DNA of 64,000 nt from Akkermansia muciniphila (GTDB taxonomy: Bacteria; Verrucomicrobiota; Verrucomicrobiia; Verrucomicrobiales; Akkermansiaceae): assembly GCF_040616545.1 (NCBI RefSeq), contig NZ_CP156688.1:496001-560000 (forward strand), in the 5' to 3' direction. The translations under genes were made by a program, and so were the position numbers. Below, piece after piece: positions 8,389 through 18,174 of this stretch. Below the pieces are notes generated by a model, which saw only the letters and a program-made list of their open reading frames with translations, searched no databases and had not been told where the DNA came from. The number at the start of each line of letters is the position of its first letter. Position 1 is the first letter of the stretch.

Positions 8389-9789
8389 TCAGGAGTGGTG
8401 GAAAGCCGTGCCTTCTTCCGCCGTCATCGGGGAAGTGACCGGGTGCTTCTCGAAGAAGTCGATCATGCGCTTGAAGTCTTCCAGGAACAGGTCTGCGAGG
8501 TCCTTGGTGAAGCCCTGGCGGACCATGACGCGCATCACCACGGTATCCTGGCAATTTGCCGGGAGGGTGAAGGCGGGCACCTGCCAGCCACGGGTTCTCA
8601 GCTTGTCCGAGAGGTCGAAGAGGGTATAGTTCGTCTTGGCTCCGTCCTTGATGAAGAAGCAGACGGCGGGAATGCCCTTTTCCGGATCGCCCGTGCAAAT
8701 GAATTCGTACGGTCCCAGCTTGGAAACTTCATCTGAAATGTACTTGGCCACTTCATAGGCCTGGGTATGGATGTTGGTATACCCTTCCTTGCCCAAACGG
8801 ATGAAGTCATAGTACTGGCAGATGATCTGCCCGGCCGGCCGTGAGAAGTTAATGGCGAAGTTGGGGATTTCACCACCAAGATAGTTGACGTTGAAGATCA
8901 ACCCTTCAGGCAGGTCGGCGATGTCTCTCCATACCACCCAGCCCACTCCGAGCGGAGCAAGACCGTATTTGTGGCCGGAAGCGCTGATGGATTTGACGCG
9001 GGGAATACGGAAGTCAAAAACAATGTCCGGGGCGCAGAACGGAGCCAGGAAACCGCCGCTGGCGCCGTCCACGTGAATGTCCACGCTGATGCCAGTCCTG
9101 TCTTCGTAATCGTCCAGGGCCTTGGCAATTTCCGCAGGCAGTTCATAAGCGCCCGTGTAGGTCACGCCGAAAGTGGGAACCACCACGATGGTGTTTTCAT
9201 CAACCTGCTGCAGCATGTTTTCCACATCCATTTTCCACTGTCCGGGAGCCATGGGGATTTCACGCATTTCAATGTCCCAGTAACGGCAGAACTTGTGCCA
9301 GCAGATCTGGACGGGGCCGCATACCAGGTTGGGCTTGTCAATGGGTTTGCCGGCGGCCTTCTGGCGGGCTCTCCAGCGCCAAAGGGCAGCCATGCCGCCA
9401 AGCATGCACGCTTCACTGGAACCGATGGTGGAACAACCGATGGGCTTTTCATCCTGGCTGGCGTTCCAAAGATTGGCAATGATCGCAGCGCAGCGCATTT
9501 CAATGGCGGCTGTCTGGGGGTATTCATCCTTGTCGATCATATTTTTATTTATGCTGATATTCATCAGCATCCGGACCTGCTTTTCATCCCATGTCTGGCA
9601 GAAGGTTGCGAGGTTCTGGCGGGCGTTGCCGTCCAGCATTAATTCATCGGACACCAGCTGGAAGGCGTCTTCTGCGCGCATGGCGTAATCCGGGAACTGG
9701 TCCTTGGGCAGGAGGTTGTCTGCTTCCGGAGAGCCGAAAATGGAATTTTCCGCCCGGGCTGTATCGGGTTTTTGATTTGGATCAAACAT
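8389..9789 (-). CDS. gadB: Glutamate decarboxylase
   Basis: PLP enzyme that decarboxylates glutamate to GABA and consumes an intracellular proton, a classic acid-resistance reaction. From the ATG at 9789 the protein is 466 residues, the same length as E. coli GadB, so I prefer this to an upstream ATG at 9843. The PLP lysine is K274 in [13 protein letters not shown], and [12 protein letters not shown] is the conserved cofactor-binding Asp segment. No gadC-type antiporter adjoins it; the preceding gene is an unrelated divergent autotransporter. Genome-wide linkage to GABA export cannot be judged here. Confidence 0.96.
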   Translation of the reverse strand: MFDPNQKPDTARAENSIFGSPEADNLLPKDQFPDYAMRAEDAFQLVSDELMLDGNARQNLATFCQTWDEKQVRMLMNISINKNMIDKDEYPQTAAIEMRCAAIIANLWNASQDEKPIGCSTIGSSEACMLGGMAALWRWRARQKAAGKPIDKPNLVCGPVQICWHKFCRYWDIEMREIPMAPGQWKMDVENMLQQVDENTIVVVPTFGVTYTGAYELPAEIAKALDDYEDRTGISVDIHVDGASGGFLAPFCAPDIVFDFRIPRVKSISASGHKYGLAPLGVGWVVWRDIADLPEGLIFNVNYLGGEIPNFAINFSRPAGQIICQYYDFIRLGKEGYTNIHTQAYEVAKYISDEVSKLGPYEFICTGDPEKGIPAVCFFIKDGAKTNYTLFDLSDKLRTRGWQVPAFTLPANCQDTVVMRVMVRQGFTKDLADLFLEDFKRMIDFFEKHPVTSPMTAEEGTAFHHS

Positions 9790-10262
9790 GACGGTATCTA
9801 TTGTTTCATCATTTCCGGGCCAGCCGTGAAAGACCGCCCGCATAAAGGATAGAAGCTTTCACGGACAAAAGTGTTCATATTTCTATTGTCATTCGCCCCG
9901 GCATAACTTTTCTACAAAAATACAGGAACAAGCTTCATTTTATTACCCATGTATTACTCAAAATCATTAAATTACAGAATTTGTTATATTTACTGACCTA
10001 CACTCATAAAAGACTCTATGTATGACACAGGCCATATTTTCACAGATGAGGGAGCCGGACATTTTCAGATTCAACGACCAAGCGAAATTATATGTTAGAA
10101 GAGCCTTCCCATACACCGTGACATTCGTTGAGAAAAAACGTTCTCCGGAGACTCTCATAGTTTCCAGGCAACAGTGCCGGCGCGCGCACAAGCCCCCACC
10201 CGGGCGCCCAGGCAAAAGACGGCTCAGGTCTGGTACCTAACAAAGAACCTTACCGCATATTA
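9790..10262. other. AT-rich divergent intergenic region between gadB and the autotransporter
   Basis: A 473 bp region clearly richer in A/T than its flanks, especially at 9880-10110, and the only divergent gap of this size in the window. It should hold the promoters of both genes, but I found no clean -35/-10 pair with standard spacing. A perfect 10 bp palindrome TCTCCGGAGA lies near 10142-10151. Short open frames on both strands (plus 10022-10240, minus 9967-10215) lack protein-like composition. Confidence 0.5.
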
Positions 10263-13200
10263 ATGAAACCAACATTTGCAGTATCCGCCATCCTTCTCCT
10301 GATGACAGCTTCCCTGGTGCAGACGGGAGCAGCCCAGCAGGCTGAAGACCTCTATCAGGGCACCGTTGACACGCGCCAGGAGACCCAGGACAGCATCACC
10401 TACACCTTGAAGGAGGACCTGAGCTTTTCCGGATTCCGTACGGAAGACACCGTTTACGCAGGGAGCGTCTTCTTCAACCAGCTGGCGGACCACACCCGGC
10501 CCGCCAGCGAGTCCGTCATGACCTTTACCGGCACGGGAATGTCCATGAGCTTTGACGACTGTTCCTCCCTTCACAGCGACCGATGGGTCAATGACAACGA
10601 AGGCGGAGGCGCCATCCGCGGGGAAACGCTCACCTTTACGGACATGGGCGACCTTTCCTTCAACAATTGCAAGTCCATCGTGAATGCAGATACGAACGCG
10701 GGGGGAGCCGTGAACGCAAGGGGAGACATCACTTTCTCCCACATGGGCAACATCTCCTTTACCAACAACATGCTGGGTGACGACAGCCAGCAGGGGCAGG
10801 CCCTGGGGGGAGCCCTGTTTACGTGGGGAAAGATCGACTTTGAAAATACCAAGTCCATCCTGTTCAGCGGGAACTCCACCGGACACTCGCCCACGAGCGC
10901 CCACTCCAACATCGGGGGCGCCATTTACGCTGGCGCGCACGACTCCACCTCTACGGCAAGCAAGGCCTACATCCCCGCCGGGGAATACGCGCTGACGTTC
11001 CAGAACGTCAACGGCAGCATGACCTTTGAAAACAATTCCGCATGGATGGCCGGAGCCATTTACGCCTATGCAGGCGCCGTGGACGGTTATGATAATACCG
11101 GAGGCGGCATGAAGATAAACGGCGTTACCGGAGACGTGGTTTTCAAAAACAACCGGGCTGATGCCGGTGAACTGGCCTCCGAATGGAACGGCAATTTCGG
11201 CGCCGTTTACAGCGGCCAGGACCTGGACATCTCCAACGTCGGAGGGGACCTGCGCTTTGAAGGCAACCATGCCAGCAACAGCGCCGGGGCATTCGGCGTC
11301 AGCGGAAGCTTCAACCTCAATAACGTCGCCTCCATCACCTTCATCAACAACCACGCGGACAATACGTATGCCGTGGGCTGGATCAGCAAGGACTGGAATG
11401 TCACCAATACGGGAGACATCACCATTTCAGGAAACAGCTCCAACAAGCAAATGGGCGGCGTGGCCGTCTTCGGCAATACCACGTTCAGCAATAACGGGAA
11501 CATCACCGTGGAAGGCAACTCCACCAAGGGTTCCAACGGAGCCCTGCGGTTTTACGGGACGTTCAGCGTTACGGATGCCGGGAATATTTCCCTTTCCGGA
11601 AACAGCGCGGACCAGTACAACGGCGCCATTGAGGTGACCGGAGATACCTCGTTCACCCGGACCGGAAACATCTCCATGGACAATAATACGGCGGGCTGGC
11701 ACTACGGCGTGGGACAGTTTCACGGGAACCTGTCCTTTGCCAATACGGGGAACATTTCCATTTCCAACAACAAATCCACGGATTACGGATTTGGGGCCCT
11801 GCTGGTAGATGGCAAAACATCCTTCGTCAATACAGGGAAGGTCACCATTTCCGGCAACTCCGCCAAATGGAACGTTGGCGCCCTTCAGGGAGCCAACGGG
11901 GTGGAATTCATCAATAACCGCGGCGGCGTGCTCATTGAGAACAACTCCGTGGACGGCACTGCCGGAGCCATGCTTCTTTATTACAAGGACGCCGTTTTCT
12001 CCGCGGACCAGGGAGACATCATCGTGAAAGGCAACACGGAAAAACGCGGAGGGGAGAATCCCATCCTGAACTCCCTTGTGTTCGGCACCAACGGAAGCGT
12101 TTCCATGGATAGCGTGGCGCTCCGCGCGCAGGAAGGAAGAACGGTCACTTTCTATGACCCTTTCCGCAACGCGGGCGACGGAGCGGAGCATGACAACATC
12201 GTCTTTGACTTTAACAAGTCCGAGGGCGTGGACACCACCCCGTATAACGGCGCCGCTCCGGAATTCAAGGGCACCATCCGCTTCTCCGGGGCGGAGGCGA
12301 ACAGGCTGATCACCCAGGCAGCAGGAGAATCGGAATCCGACTGGCAGAACCGGCTGGCGGAATCCAAGTACTTCAACGTCAGCGGCAAGACCACCTTGCA
12401 TGACGGCACGCTGATCCTGGAAGACGGAGTTACCTACGGCAACAAGGACCTTGCCAAAAACTCCTCCTTCACCGTGAAGAAGGGCATTCTGGAAATCACG
12501 GGGAACAGCTCCGTAAACAGCAAGGACATCACCATTGAATCCGGAGTGACCTTGAGGACCGGAAGAGGAGCCGCCTTCCGCGGGGATACGATCGACATCA
12601 GCAAGGGCGCTATCTTTGACTTCCGCCCCTTCATGGACGATTACAGCTCCGGCCTCACCATTGAGCAGGCAAACAGCCACACGATGGGAGGAACCATGGG
12701 GGTGGCTGACTCCCTGGAAGACTACGCCCACAAGCGGTGGGCGCAGAAACAGCGCTTCCTGGCCATGTCCATAGAAGATGCAGCCATTCCCGGTACCTCC
12801 GGCGACTTTGACGGCATTTATTCAAGCGCCACCGGCACCGATACCGTCAACTCCCCCTATACCTACGAAGGGTACTGGACGAAGGAATGGGAAGACCAGG
12901 ACAATGACGGGATCAACGACCATCTGTATGCCGTCTGGAACCCCACAGACGACATTGAAGAAATACTTCCGGAACTGGCCGGGTCGGACATCGGCAACTC
13001 CATGTGGAGCTCCGCTTCCAACATGAAGTCCGTTTCCAATGCCGCACTGGGGCAGGTAGGCATCACCCGCTTCCTGATGGGCCCGAAGAACAACTTCTGG
13101 ATCAAGGGCATGGGAGACTTCACCTACCATGCAACCCGGGACGGCATTGACGGCTATGATTACAATGGAGGCGGCTATGCCGTGGGTGCGGACCGCAGGT

Positions 13201-13916
13201 TCACCCCGAACACCATTCTGGGCGCCGCCTTCGGCAACCTGTACGGCACCAACAAGAGCCGGACCTGGGCCAGCGAAGTGGACCAGACCTCCTACGTTGC
13301 CCTGCTGTACGGGGCATGGAGGAAGCAGATGGCGCCCAAGGACATGCTGACCATCAGCGGAACCGCCGGCTTCGGCTGGACGACCAACAAGCTGGACTCC
13401 TATTATGACGGAGGCGCCTCCCACGGCAAATGGCAGAACAGGATGGGCTTCGCCACCCTTCAGGCCACGTGGGACCACAGCCTGAACAAGGGCTGGACGC
13501 TCTCCCCCTTCCTGGGAATCGAGTACACGCAGGTGAACCAGAATTCCTTCACGGAAACGGGATACGACGCCCGGCACTTTGACCGCGGAAACCTGAAGAA
13601 CCTGAGCCTGCCGGTGGGCGTGGGCGTCAGCAAGGCGCTGCAATTCAGCAACGGCGTGCTGTGGGTGAATAGCTTGTCCGTGAGCTACGTTCCGGACGTG
13701 ATGCGAGACAATCCGGAAACCCGGGCCACCCGCCTGCTGAACGATTACAGCTGGACCGCGAGGGGCTCCCGCCCGGACCGGAACGCCGTGCGCCTCAACT
13801 ATAACAGCACCGTGGTCATCAACCCCAAATGGACGGCCTACGCAGGCTATGAATTCGAAGGTAGAAGCCAGTCAACCTACCACCGGGTCAACGCCGGTGT
13901 AAGCTACGCCTTCTAA
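10263..13916 (+). CDS. Autotransporter with Pmp-like repeat passenger and C-terminal beta-barrel
   Basis: A 1217-residue type V secretion protein. It has a Sec signal (MKPTFAVSAILLLMTASLVQTGAAQQ), a long repetitive passenger (about 30-930) and an autotransporter barrel from about 940, ending in the aromatic AGVSYAF. The passenger repeats alternate GG-A-[IVL] or G-A-[IVL] with F-x-x-N or I-x-N strands (GGAIRGE, ISFTNN, GGALFTW, MTFENN, VVFKNN). These are the hallmark repeats of chlamydial polymorphic membrane proteins and fit a beta-helix. The central part is built from near-identical GN-I-[ST]-[IV]-x-[GN]-N units. An adhesin or surface-display role is inference. Confidence 0.85.
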   Translation: MKPTFAVSAILLLMTASLVQTGAAQQAEDLYQGTVDTRQETQDSITYTLKEDLSFSGFRTEDTVYAGSVFFNQLADHTRPASESVMTFTGTGMSMSFDDCSSLHSDRWVNDNEGGGAIRGETLTFTDMGDLSFNNCKSIVNADTNAGGAVNARGDITFSHMGNISFTNNMLGDDSQQGQALGGALFTWGKIDFENTKSILFSGNSTGHSPTSAHSNIGGAIYAGAHDSTSTASKAYIPAGEYALTFQNVNGSMTFENNSAWMAGAIYAYAGAVDGYDNTGGGMKINGVTGDVVFKNNRADAGELASEWNGNFGAVYSGQDLDISNVGGDLRFEGNHASNSAGAFGVSGSFNLNNVASITFINNHADNTYAVGWISKDWNVTNTGDITISGNSSNKQMGGVAVFGNTTFSNNGNITVEGNSTKGSNGALRFYGTFSVTDAGNISLSGNSADQYNGAIEVTGDTSFTRTGNISMDNNTAGWHYGVGQFHGNLSFANTGNISISNNKSTDYGFGALLVDGKTSFVNTGKVTISGNSAKWNVGALQGANGVEFINNRGGVLIENNSVDGTAGAMLLYYKDAVFSADQGDIIVKGNTEKRGGENPILNSLVFGTNGSVSMDSVALRAQEGRTVTFYDPFRNAGDGAEHDNIVFDFNKSEGVDTTPYNGAAPEFKGTIRFSGAEANRLITQAAGESESDWQNRLAESKYFNVSGKTTLHDGTLILEDGVTYGNKDLAKNSSFTVKKGILEITGNSSVNSKDITIESGVTLRTGRGAAFRGDTIDISKGAIFDFRPFMDDYSSGLTIEQANSHTMGGTMGVADSLEDYAHKRWAQKQRFLAMSIEDAAIPGTSGDFDGIYSSATGTDTVNSPYTYEGYWTKEWEDQDNDGINDHLYAVWNPTDDIEEILPELAGSDIGNSMWSSASNMKSVSNAALGQVGITRFLMGPKNNFWIKGMGDFTYHATRDGIDGYDYNGGGYAVGADRRFTPNTILGAAFGNLYGTNKSRTWASEVDQTSYVALLYGAWRKQMAPKDMLTISGTAGFGWTTNKLDSYYDGGASHGKWQNRMGFATLQATWDHSLNKGWTLSPFLGIEYTQVNQNSFTETGYDARHFDRGNLKNLSLPVGVGVSKALQFSNGVLWVNSLSVSYVPDVMRDNPETRATRLLNDYSWTARGSRPDRNAVRLNYNSTVVINPKWTAYAGYEFEGRSQSTYHRVNAGVSYAF

Positions 13917-13975
13917 GTCGCGCCAGGCGGCAGCGGGACGGTTCCGTCCTGCTGCCCCGCGCCCCAAACCCAGTC

Positions 13976-14017
13976 AACGGGCTGCACTCCTCCGGGATTG
14001 CAGCCCGTTCGATTTTT
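13976..14017 (+). terminator. Terminator of the autotransporter gene
   Basis: An 11 bp stem, AACGGGCTGCA (13976-13986) with TGCAGCCCGTT (13999-14009), followed by CGATTTTT. It lies 60 bp after the stop. Confidence 0.85.
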
Positions 14018-14061
14018 CATGAAAGGGTACGCCAGAAAAACATGGAAGCCATACTCCGGAA

Positions 14062-14613
14062 TCATCTGTCCGGCGCTTCACTCATATAAAGCACGTGGGG
14101 ATATAAGATAGAATCCGGCATCACTTCGGGATGATTGAATTCCCCGGCTTTATTCATTCCGGCACGCTTCATCACAGCCTCCGAGGGGAGGTTCACGCAA
14201 GCGGTGAAAGAGTATATACGGTCAAGGCCCAGACGGGTAAAACCGTATTCCAGGCATGCACGAGCCCCTTCCGTGGCGTAGCCATGGCCCCAGGCCTCCG
14301 GGACGAGCCGCCAGCCTATTTCCACACAGGGCGTGAATTCTGCGGCAAAATCCGCCCAGTGGAATCCCATCAATCCGATCAGGCCGCCAGAGGCTTTAAG
14401 CTCCACGGCATACAGCCCGTACCCTTTTTCATCCAGTTCCGCACGCATGCGGTCCCACATGGAGCGGGATTGCTCCTTCGTCATCACGGCCGGGAAGAAG
14501 CGCATCACCTGCGGATTGGCATTCATGGCGGCAAAAAAGGGCCAGTCCCTTTCTTCCCATGCCCTGAATGCCAGGCGCTCCGATTCAGGCAGCAGCATCT
14601 TTCCTTCCGGCAT
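14062..14613 (-). CDS. GNAT-family N-acetyltransferase (RimJ/RimL-like)
   Basis: A 183-residue acetyl-CoA-dependent acetyltransferase of the RimJ/RimL-like type. The early ESERLAFRAWEERDW segment, GLIGLMGF strand, VEIGWRLVPEAWGHGYATEGA (acetyl-CoA pyrophosphate loop, here GHGYATEG) and the late N-x-P-S-x-x-V-M-K-R-A-G-M motif are all present. The substrate is unknown; relatives acetylate ribosomal N-termini, small amines or antibiotics. It starts 4 bp after the dnaE stop, so it is probably the last gene of a pyrD-dnaE-GNAT transcript. Confidence 0.85.
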   Translation of the reverse strand: MPEGKMLLPESERLAFRAWEERDWPFFAAMNANPQVMRFFPAVMTKEQSRSMWDRMRAELDEKGYGLYAVELKASGGLIGLMGFHWADFAAEFTPCVEIGWRLVPEAWGHGYATEGARACLEYGFTRLGLDRIYSFTACVNLPSEAVMKRAGMNKAGEFNHPEVMPDSILYPHVLYMSEAPDR

Positions 14614-14617
14614 GGCG

Positions 14618-17600
14618 TCAGTTGTACATGGAGAGCTCCGTTTCCAGCTCCCGGCAGCGGTTAACGCGGAACTGTTCGTCCAGTTCCAGTATCTGGCTAT
14701 GGCCCAGGCTGTCCTTAATGGTGAGGTTGACCTTGGAGCGGCCCGGGTATCTTCTCAGAATGTCCCGTATCTGTTCCAGATTCTTTCTCGTGTGGCGCAG
14801 AGGGCTGACGGTGATGTTCAGCGGCCCCTGGTCCCCGGCCCTGGATTTGCGCCGTTTACCGCCCAGCGGCTCCACGCCCTGCGCGGCCACGCTCTTGGCG
14901 GAAGTGCGGTCATCCTCCCGGATGTTGGCGCGCACGGCAACAAAGACGCCCGGTTCCAAGCCTCCTTCCATTTCTAGAGCCTTTTCATAAACGTCCGACC
15001 ACAGCAGCACTTCAATGCTGCCGGTGAAGTCTTCCAGCGTCATAACGGCAAATTTTCTTCCGGCCTTGCTGATCTTGGGGATGACGGAACGCACCATCCC
15101 GGCGATCTGGTGCTTCTGCTTGAGTTCATGTGATTCCAGCGTGTCAATAAGGCCTATGCGGGTGTATTTTTCCGCATCAATGACGCCGCGCATGGAGTCA
15201 AGGGGATGGCCGCAGAAGTAGGCGCCCAGCAGATCCTTTTCATCCCCCATGCGCTGGTCCTTGGGCCATTCCGGAACGGCAGGTTCATCCTTCACCCTGG
15301 GGGCTTCAAAAGTCATGTCAAACAGGGCACCCTGCCCCAGAGCCTTATCCTTGTGCACCTGTGAAGCGCCGCTCAGGGCCAGGTCCACGCGTTCAAACAG
15401 GGCGCAGCGCGGTTCCAGAGTCCAGTCCAGAGCTCCGGCACGGATCAGGGATTCCAGTATCTTCTTGTTGACGGATTTGGAATCCAGCCTGTTGCAAATG
15501 TCCTCCATGCTGGAGAATTCCCCGTTCCGCTCCCGCTCTTCCAGAAGAATCTGCATGGCGCCTTCCCCCACGTTCTTGATGGCCGCCAGGCCGTAGCGCA
15601 CGGCCAGCTTGCCGGAAGGCGTTTTTTCAGGCGTGAATTTAAGCATGGACTTGTTCACGTTGGGCGGGAGGATTTCAATGCCCATGCGGTTGGCCTCTTG
15701 AATGAACACGCCGATTTTGTCGTTGTTCGCTTCATTGGACATCAAGCCGCAGAGGAATTCCACGGGGAAGTGGGCCTTGAGGTAGGCCGTCCAGTAGGAG
15801 ATATGGCCGTAACAGGCGGAGTGGGATTTGTTAAAGCCGTAGCCGGCGAATTTCTCAATCTTGTCAAAGATGGCCGTAGCCGTCTTCTCGTCAATCTGGT
15901 TGGTTTTCCAGCACCCTTCCACAAAGTGGGCCTTTTCCTTGGCCATTTTTGCGGGGTCCTTCTTACCCATGGCGCGGCGCAGCAGGTCGGCGCCGCCGAG
16001 CGTATAGCCCGCCAGCAGCTTGGCCGCCGCCTGCACCTGTTCCTGGTAGATCATCACGCCATAGGTCTCTCCGCTGACCTGTTCCAGCAAGGGGTGTTCA
16101 TATACCACCTGGCGCAGCCCCTTCTTGACTTCAATCATTTCATCCATGAACTGCATGGCTCCCGGACGGTACAGGGCCAGCAGGTCAATGATGTCTTCAA
16201 TCTTCTGGATGCCGTAGCGTCGGCAGGTGTCCACCATGCCGCCGGATTCCAGCTGGAACACGCCCATCGTATCCCCCCTGTTCAGCAGGTCCAGCGTTTC
16301 CTTGTCATCCAGGGGAACGGAGTCCAGCTTGAATTCCGGTACGCGCCAGCGGGCGTATTCTTCCGCATCATGCATGACGGTCAGGGTTTTCAGGCCCAGG
16401 AAGTCCATCTTCAAGAGGCCCACTTCATAAATGGCGCTCATGTCGCACTGGGCGACAACGGCGGCATGCGGGTCAGAAAGGTCGTCACGGGTGAGTGCCA
16501 CATGCTCGTCCAGAGGACGGTCACCGATCACGACGCCCGCGGCGTGCACGCCCACGTTGCGGATGAGTCCTTCCAGGCGCGTTGCATAGCCCCAGAGTTC
16601 CGCGTACGTTTCATCAGACGCGATCAGCTCCCGCAGTTCCTCGTTGTTCTTGTAGCTGGACTGGAGGGTTACCTTGGGGCCGGTTTCAATCAGCTTGGAG
16701 ATGCGGTCGCCGTCCGCATAGGACATGTCCATCACGCGAGCCACGTCCCTGAGCACGGATTTGGCGCCCATGGTGCCGTACGTGATGATGTGGGATACGG
16801 CGCGTTCCCCGTATTTCTGCCGCACGTAGTCAATCACTTCCGGACGGCGGGTCTGGCAAAAGTCAATGTCGATATCGGGCGGGCTGACGCGCTCCGGGTT
16901 CAGGAAACGTTCAAAGATCAAGCCGAACCGCAAGGGATCAATGTTCGTGATCTTCATGGAATACGCCACCAGGGAGCCGGCGGCGGAACCGCGGCCGGGC
17001 CCCACAGGAATGTCATGGTCCTTCGCCCAGTTGATGAAGTCCGCCGTAATCAGGAAGTAGGAGGGGAATTTCAACTGGTTGATGATTCCCAGCTCATAAT
17101 CCAGGCGGTCGCGGAGCTCCTTGTCCGTAGCCACGCGTTCCTTGCCGTACCGTTCCTCCAGGCCTTCATAGCACACCTTGCGCAGGTATTCCTCACGCGT
17201 GGAGCCGTCCGGAGTGCCGAATTCCGGATACTTTTCCGTACTGGCGGAGTCCAGCTTGATGGTGACGTTGCACCGTTCCGCGATTTTCAGCGTGTTTTCC
17301 ACGGCATCCGGGTAGTCCCGGAATACTTCCCGCATTTCCTCGGGAGATTTCAGGTAAACTTCCGTGGAGTAGCGCATGCGCTTGGGAGAAGCCAGTTTCT
17401 CGTTGGTCCCCACGCAAATCAGCACATCGTGCATGTCGTGGTCTTCCTTCCGAAGAAAGTGCACGTCATTGGTGGCCACAATGGGAGTATTGGTCTTGCG
17501 GGCGATGCTCACCAGCCCGGGCAGGCATTTTCTTTCTTCCTCCAGCCCATGGTCCTGAAGCTCCACAAAGATGTTGTCCTCCCCGAAGATGTCCTTCAGC

Positions 17601-18142
17601 GCCAGCAGGGCTTCCTCTGCCTTTTCCGGCTGGTCGTTGAGCAGCCATTCATTCAGCGGCCCGGCGATGCACGCCGTGCAGCAGATGAGGCCTTCATGGA
17701 ATTCCCGCAGGGTATCCATGTCCACGCGCGGCTTGTAGTAAAAGCCTTCCAGATGGGAACGGGATACCAGTTTGACAAGGTTCTGCCAGCCGGTTTCATT
17801 TTCCGCCAGAAGAAGCAAGTGCGTGTATTTACGGCGCCCGGGAAGCTGCTTTTTCACGCCGATGGGCGTGGGGGAAAGATAGACCTCACAGCCGAAGATG
17901 GGCTTCACCGGCTGTTTCTGCGGCCCTTCCGGGTGCTCCTTGTTCCAGGCGGCTACGGACTTGTTAAGGTTGTTGGCCTCCATCACGAGCTCAATGGCTC
18001 CGAAGAGGTTGCCGTGGTCAGTGACGGCGACAGCAGGCATGCCCATGCGGGAGCATTCCGCAATGAGGTCCTTGATGTGGACGGCGCCGTCCAGCAGAGA
18101 GTATTCCGTATGGTTGTGAAGGTGTACGAAGGAACCGGCCAT
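14618..18142 (-). CDS. dnaE: DNA polymerase III alpha subunit
   Basis: Replicative DNA polymerase catalytic subunit, 1174 residues, normal for DnaE1. The N-terminal PHP domain starts with FVHLHNHTEYSLLDG. The polymerase palm carries GPGRGSAAGS (381-390) and the catalytic acidic motif PDIDIDF (422-428); an OB-fold follows near the C-terminus (residues around IAGMVRSVIPKISKAGR). It starts 32 bp downstream of pyrD and runs directly into the GNAT gene, suggesting one transcript. There is nothing unusual in the key residues. Confidence 0.98.
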   Translation of the reverse strand: MAGSFVHLHNHTEYSLLDGAVHIKDLIAECSRMGMPAVAVTDHGNLFGAIELVMEANNLNKSVAAWNKEHPEGPQKQPVKPIFGCEVYLSPTPIGVKKQLPGRRKYTHLLLLAENETGWQNLVKLVSRSHLEGFYYKPRVDMDTLREFHEGLICCTACIAGPLNEWLLNDQPEKAEEALLALKDIFGEDNIFVELQDHGLEEERKCLPGLVSIARKTNTPIVATNDVHFLRKEDHDMHDVLICVGTNEKLASPKRMRYSTEVYLKSPEEMREVFRDYPDAVENTLKIAERCNVTIKLDSASTEKYPEFGTPDGSTREEYLRKVCYEGLEERYGKERVATDKELRDRLDYELGIINQLKFPSYFLITADFINWAKDHDIPVGPGRGSAAGSLVAYSMKITNIDPLRFGLIFERFLNPERVSPPDIDIDFCQTRRPEVIDYVRQKYGERAVSHIITYGTMGAKSVLRDVARVMDMSYADGDRISKLIETGPKVTLQSSYKNNEELRELIASDETYAELWGYATRLEGLIRNVGVHAAGVVIGDRPLDEHVALTRDDLSDPHAAVVAQCDMSAIYEVGLLKMDFLGLKTLTVMHDAEEYARWRVPEFKLDSVPLDDKETLDLLNRGDTMGVFQLESGGMVDTCRRYGIQKIEDIIDLLALYRPGAMQFMDEMIEVKKGLRQVVYEHPLLEQVSGETYGVMIYQEQVQAAAKLLAGYTLGGADLLRRAMGKKDPAKMAKEKAHFVEGCWKTNQIDEKTATAIFDKIEKFAGYGFNKSHSACYGHISYWTAYLKAHFPVEFLCGLMSNEANNDKIGVFIQEANRMGIEILPPNVNKSMLKFTPEKTPSGKLAVRYGLAAIKNVGEGAMQILLEERERNGEFSSMEDICNRLDSKSVNKKILESLIRAGALDWTLEPRCALFERVDLALSGASQVHKDKALGQGALFDMTFEAPRVKDEPAVPEWPKDQRMGDEKDLLGAYFCGHPLDSMRGVIDAEKYTRIGLIDTLESHELKQKHQIAGMVRSVIPKISKAGRKFAVMTLEDFTGSIEVLLWSDVYEKALEMEGGLEPGVFVAVRANIREDDRTSAKSVAAQGVEPLGGKRRKSRAGDQGPLNITVSPLRHTRKNLEQIRDILRRYPGRSKVNLTIKDSLGHSQILELDEQFRVNRCRELETELSMYN

Positions 18143-18174
18143 GGAGTGAACCTGTGTGCGTTGAATAAGTCAGA

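Noticed and set aside
10022-10240. Small frame in the gadB-autotransporter gap
   Set aside because: No signal peptide, helix or family motif, and its end is Arg/Pro-rich; likely random.
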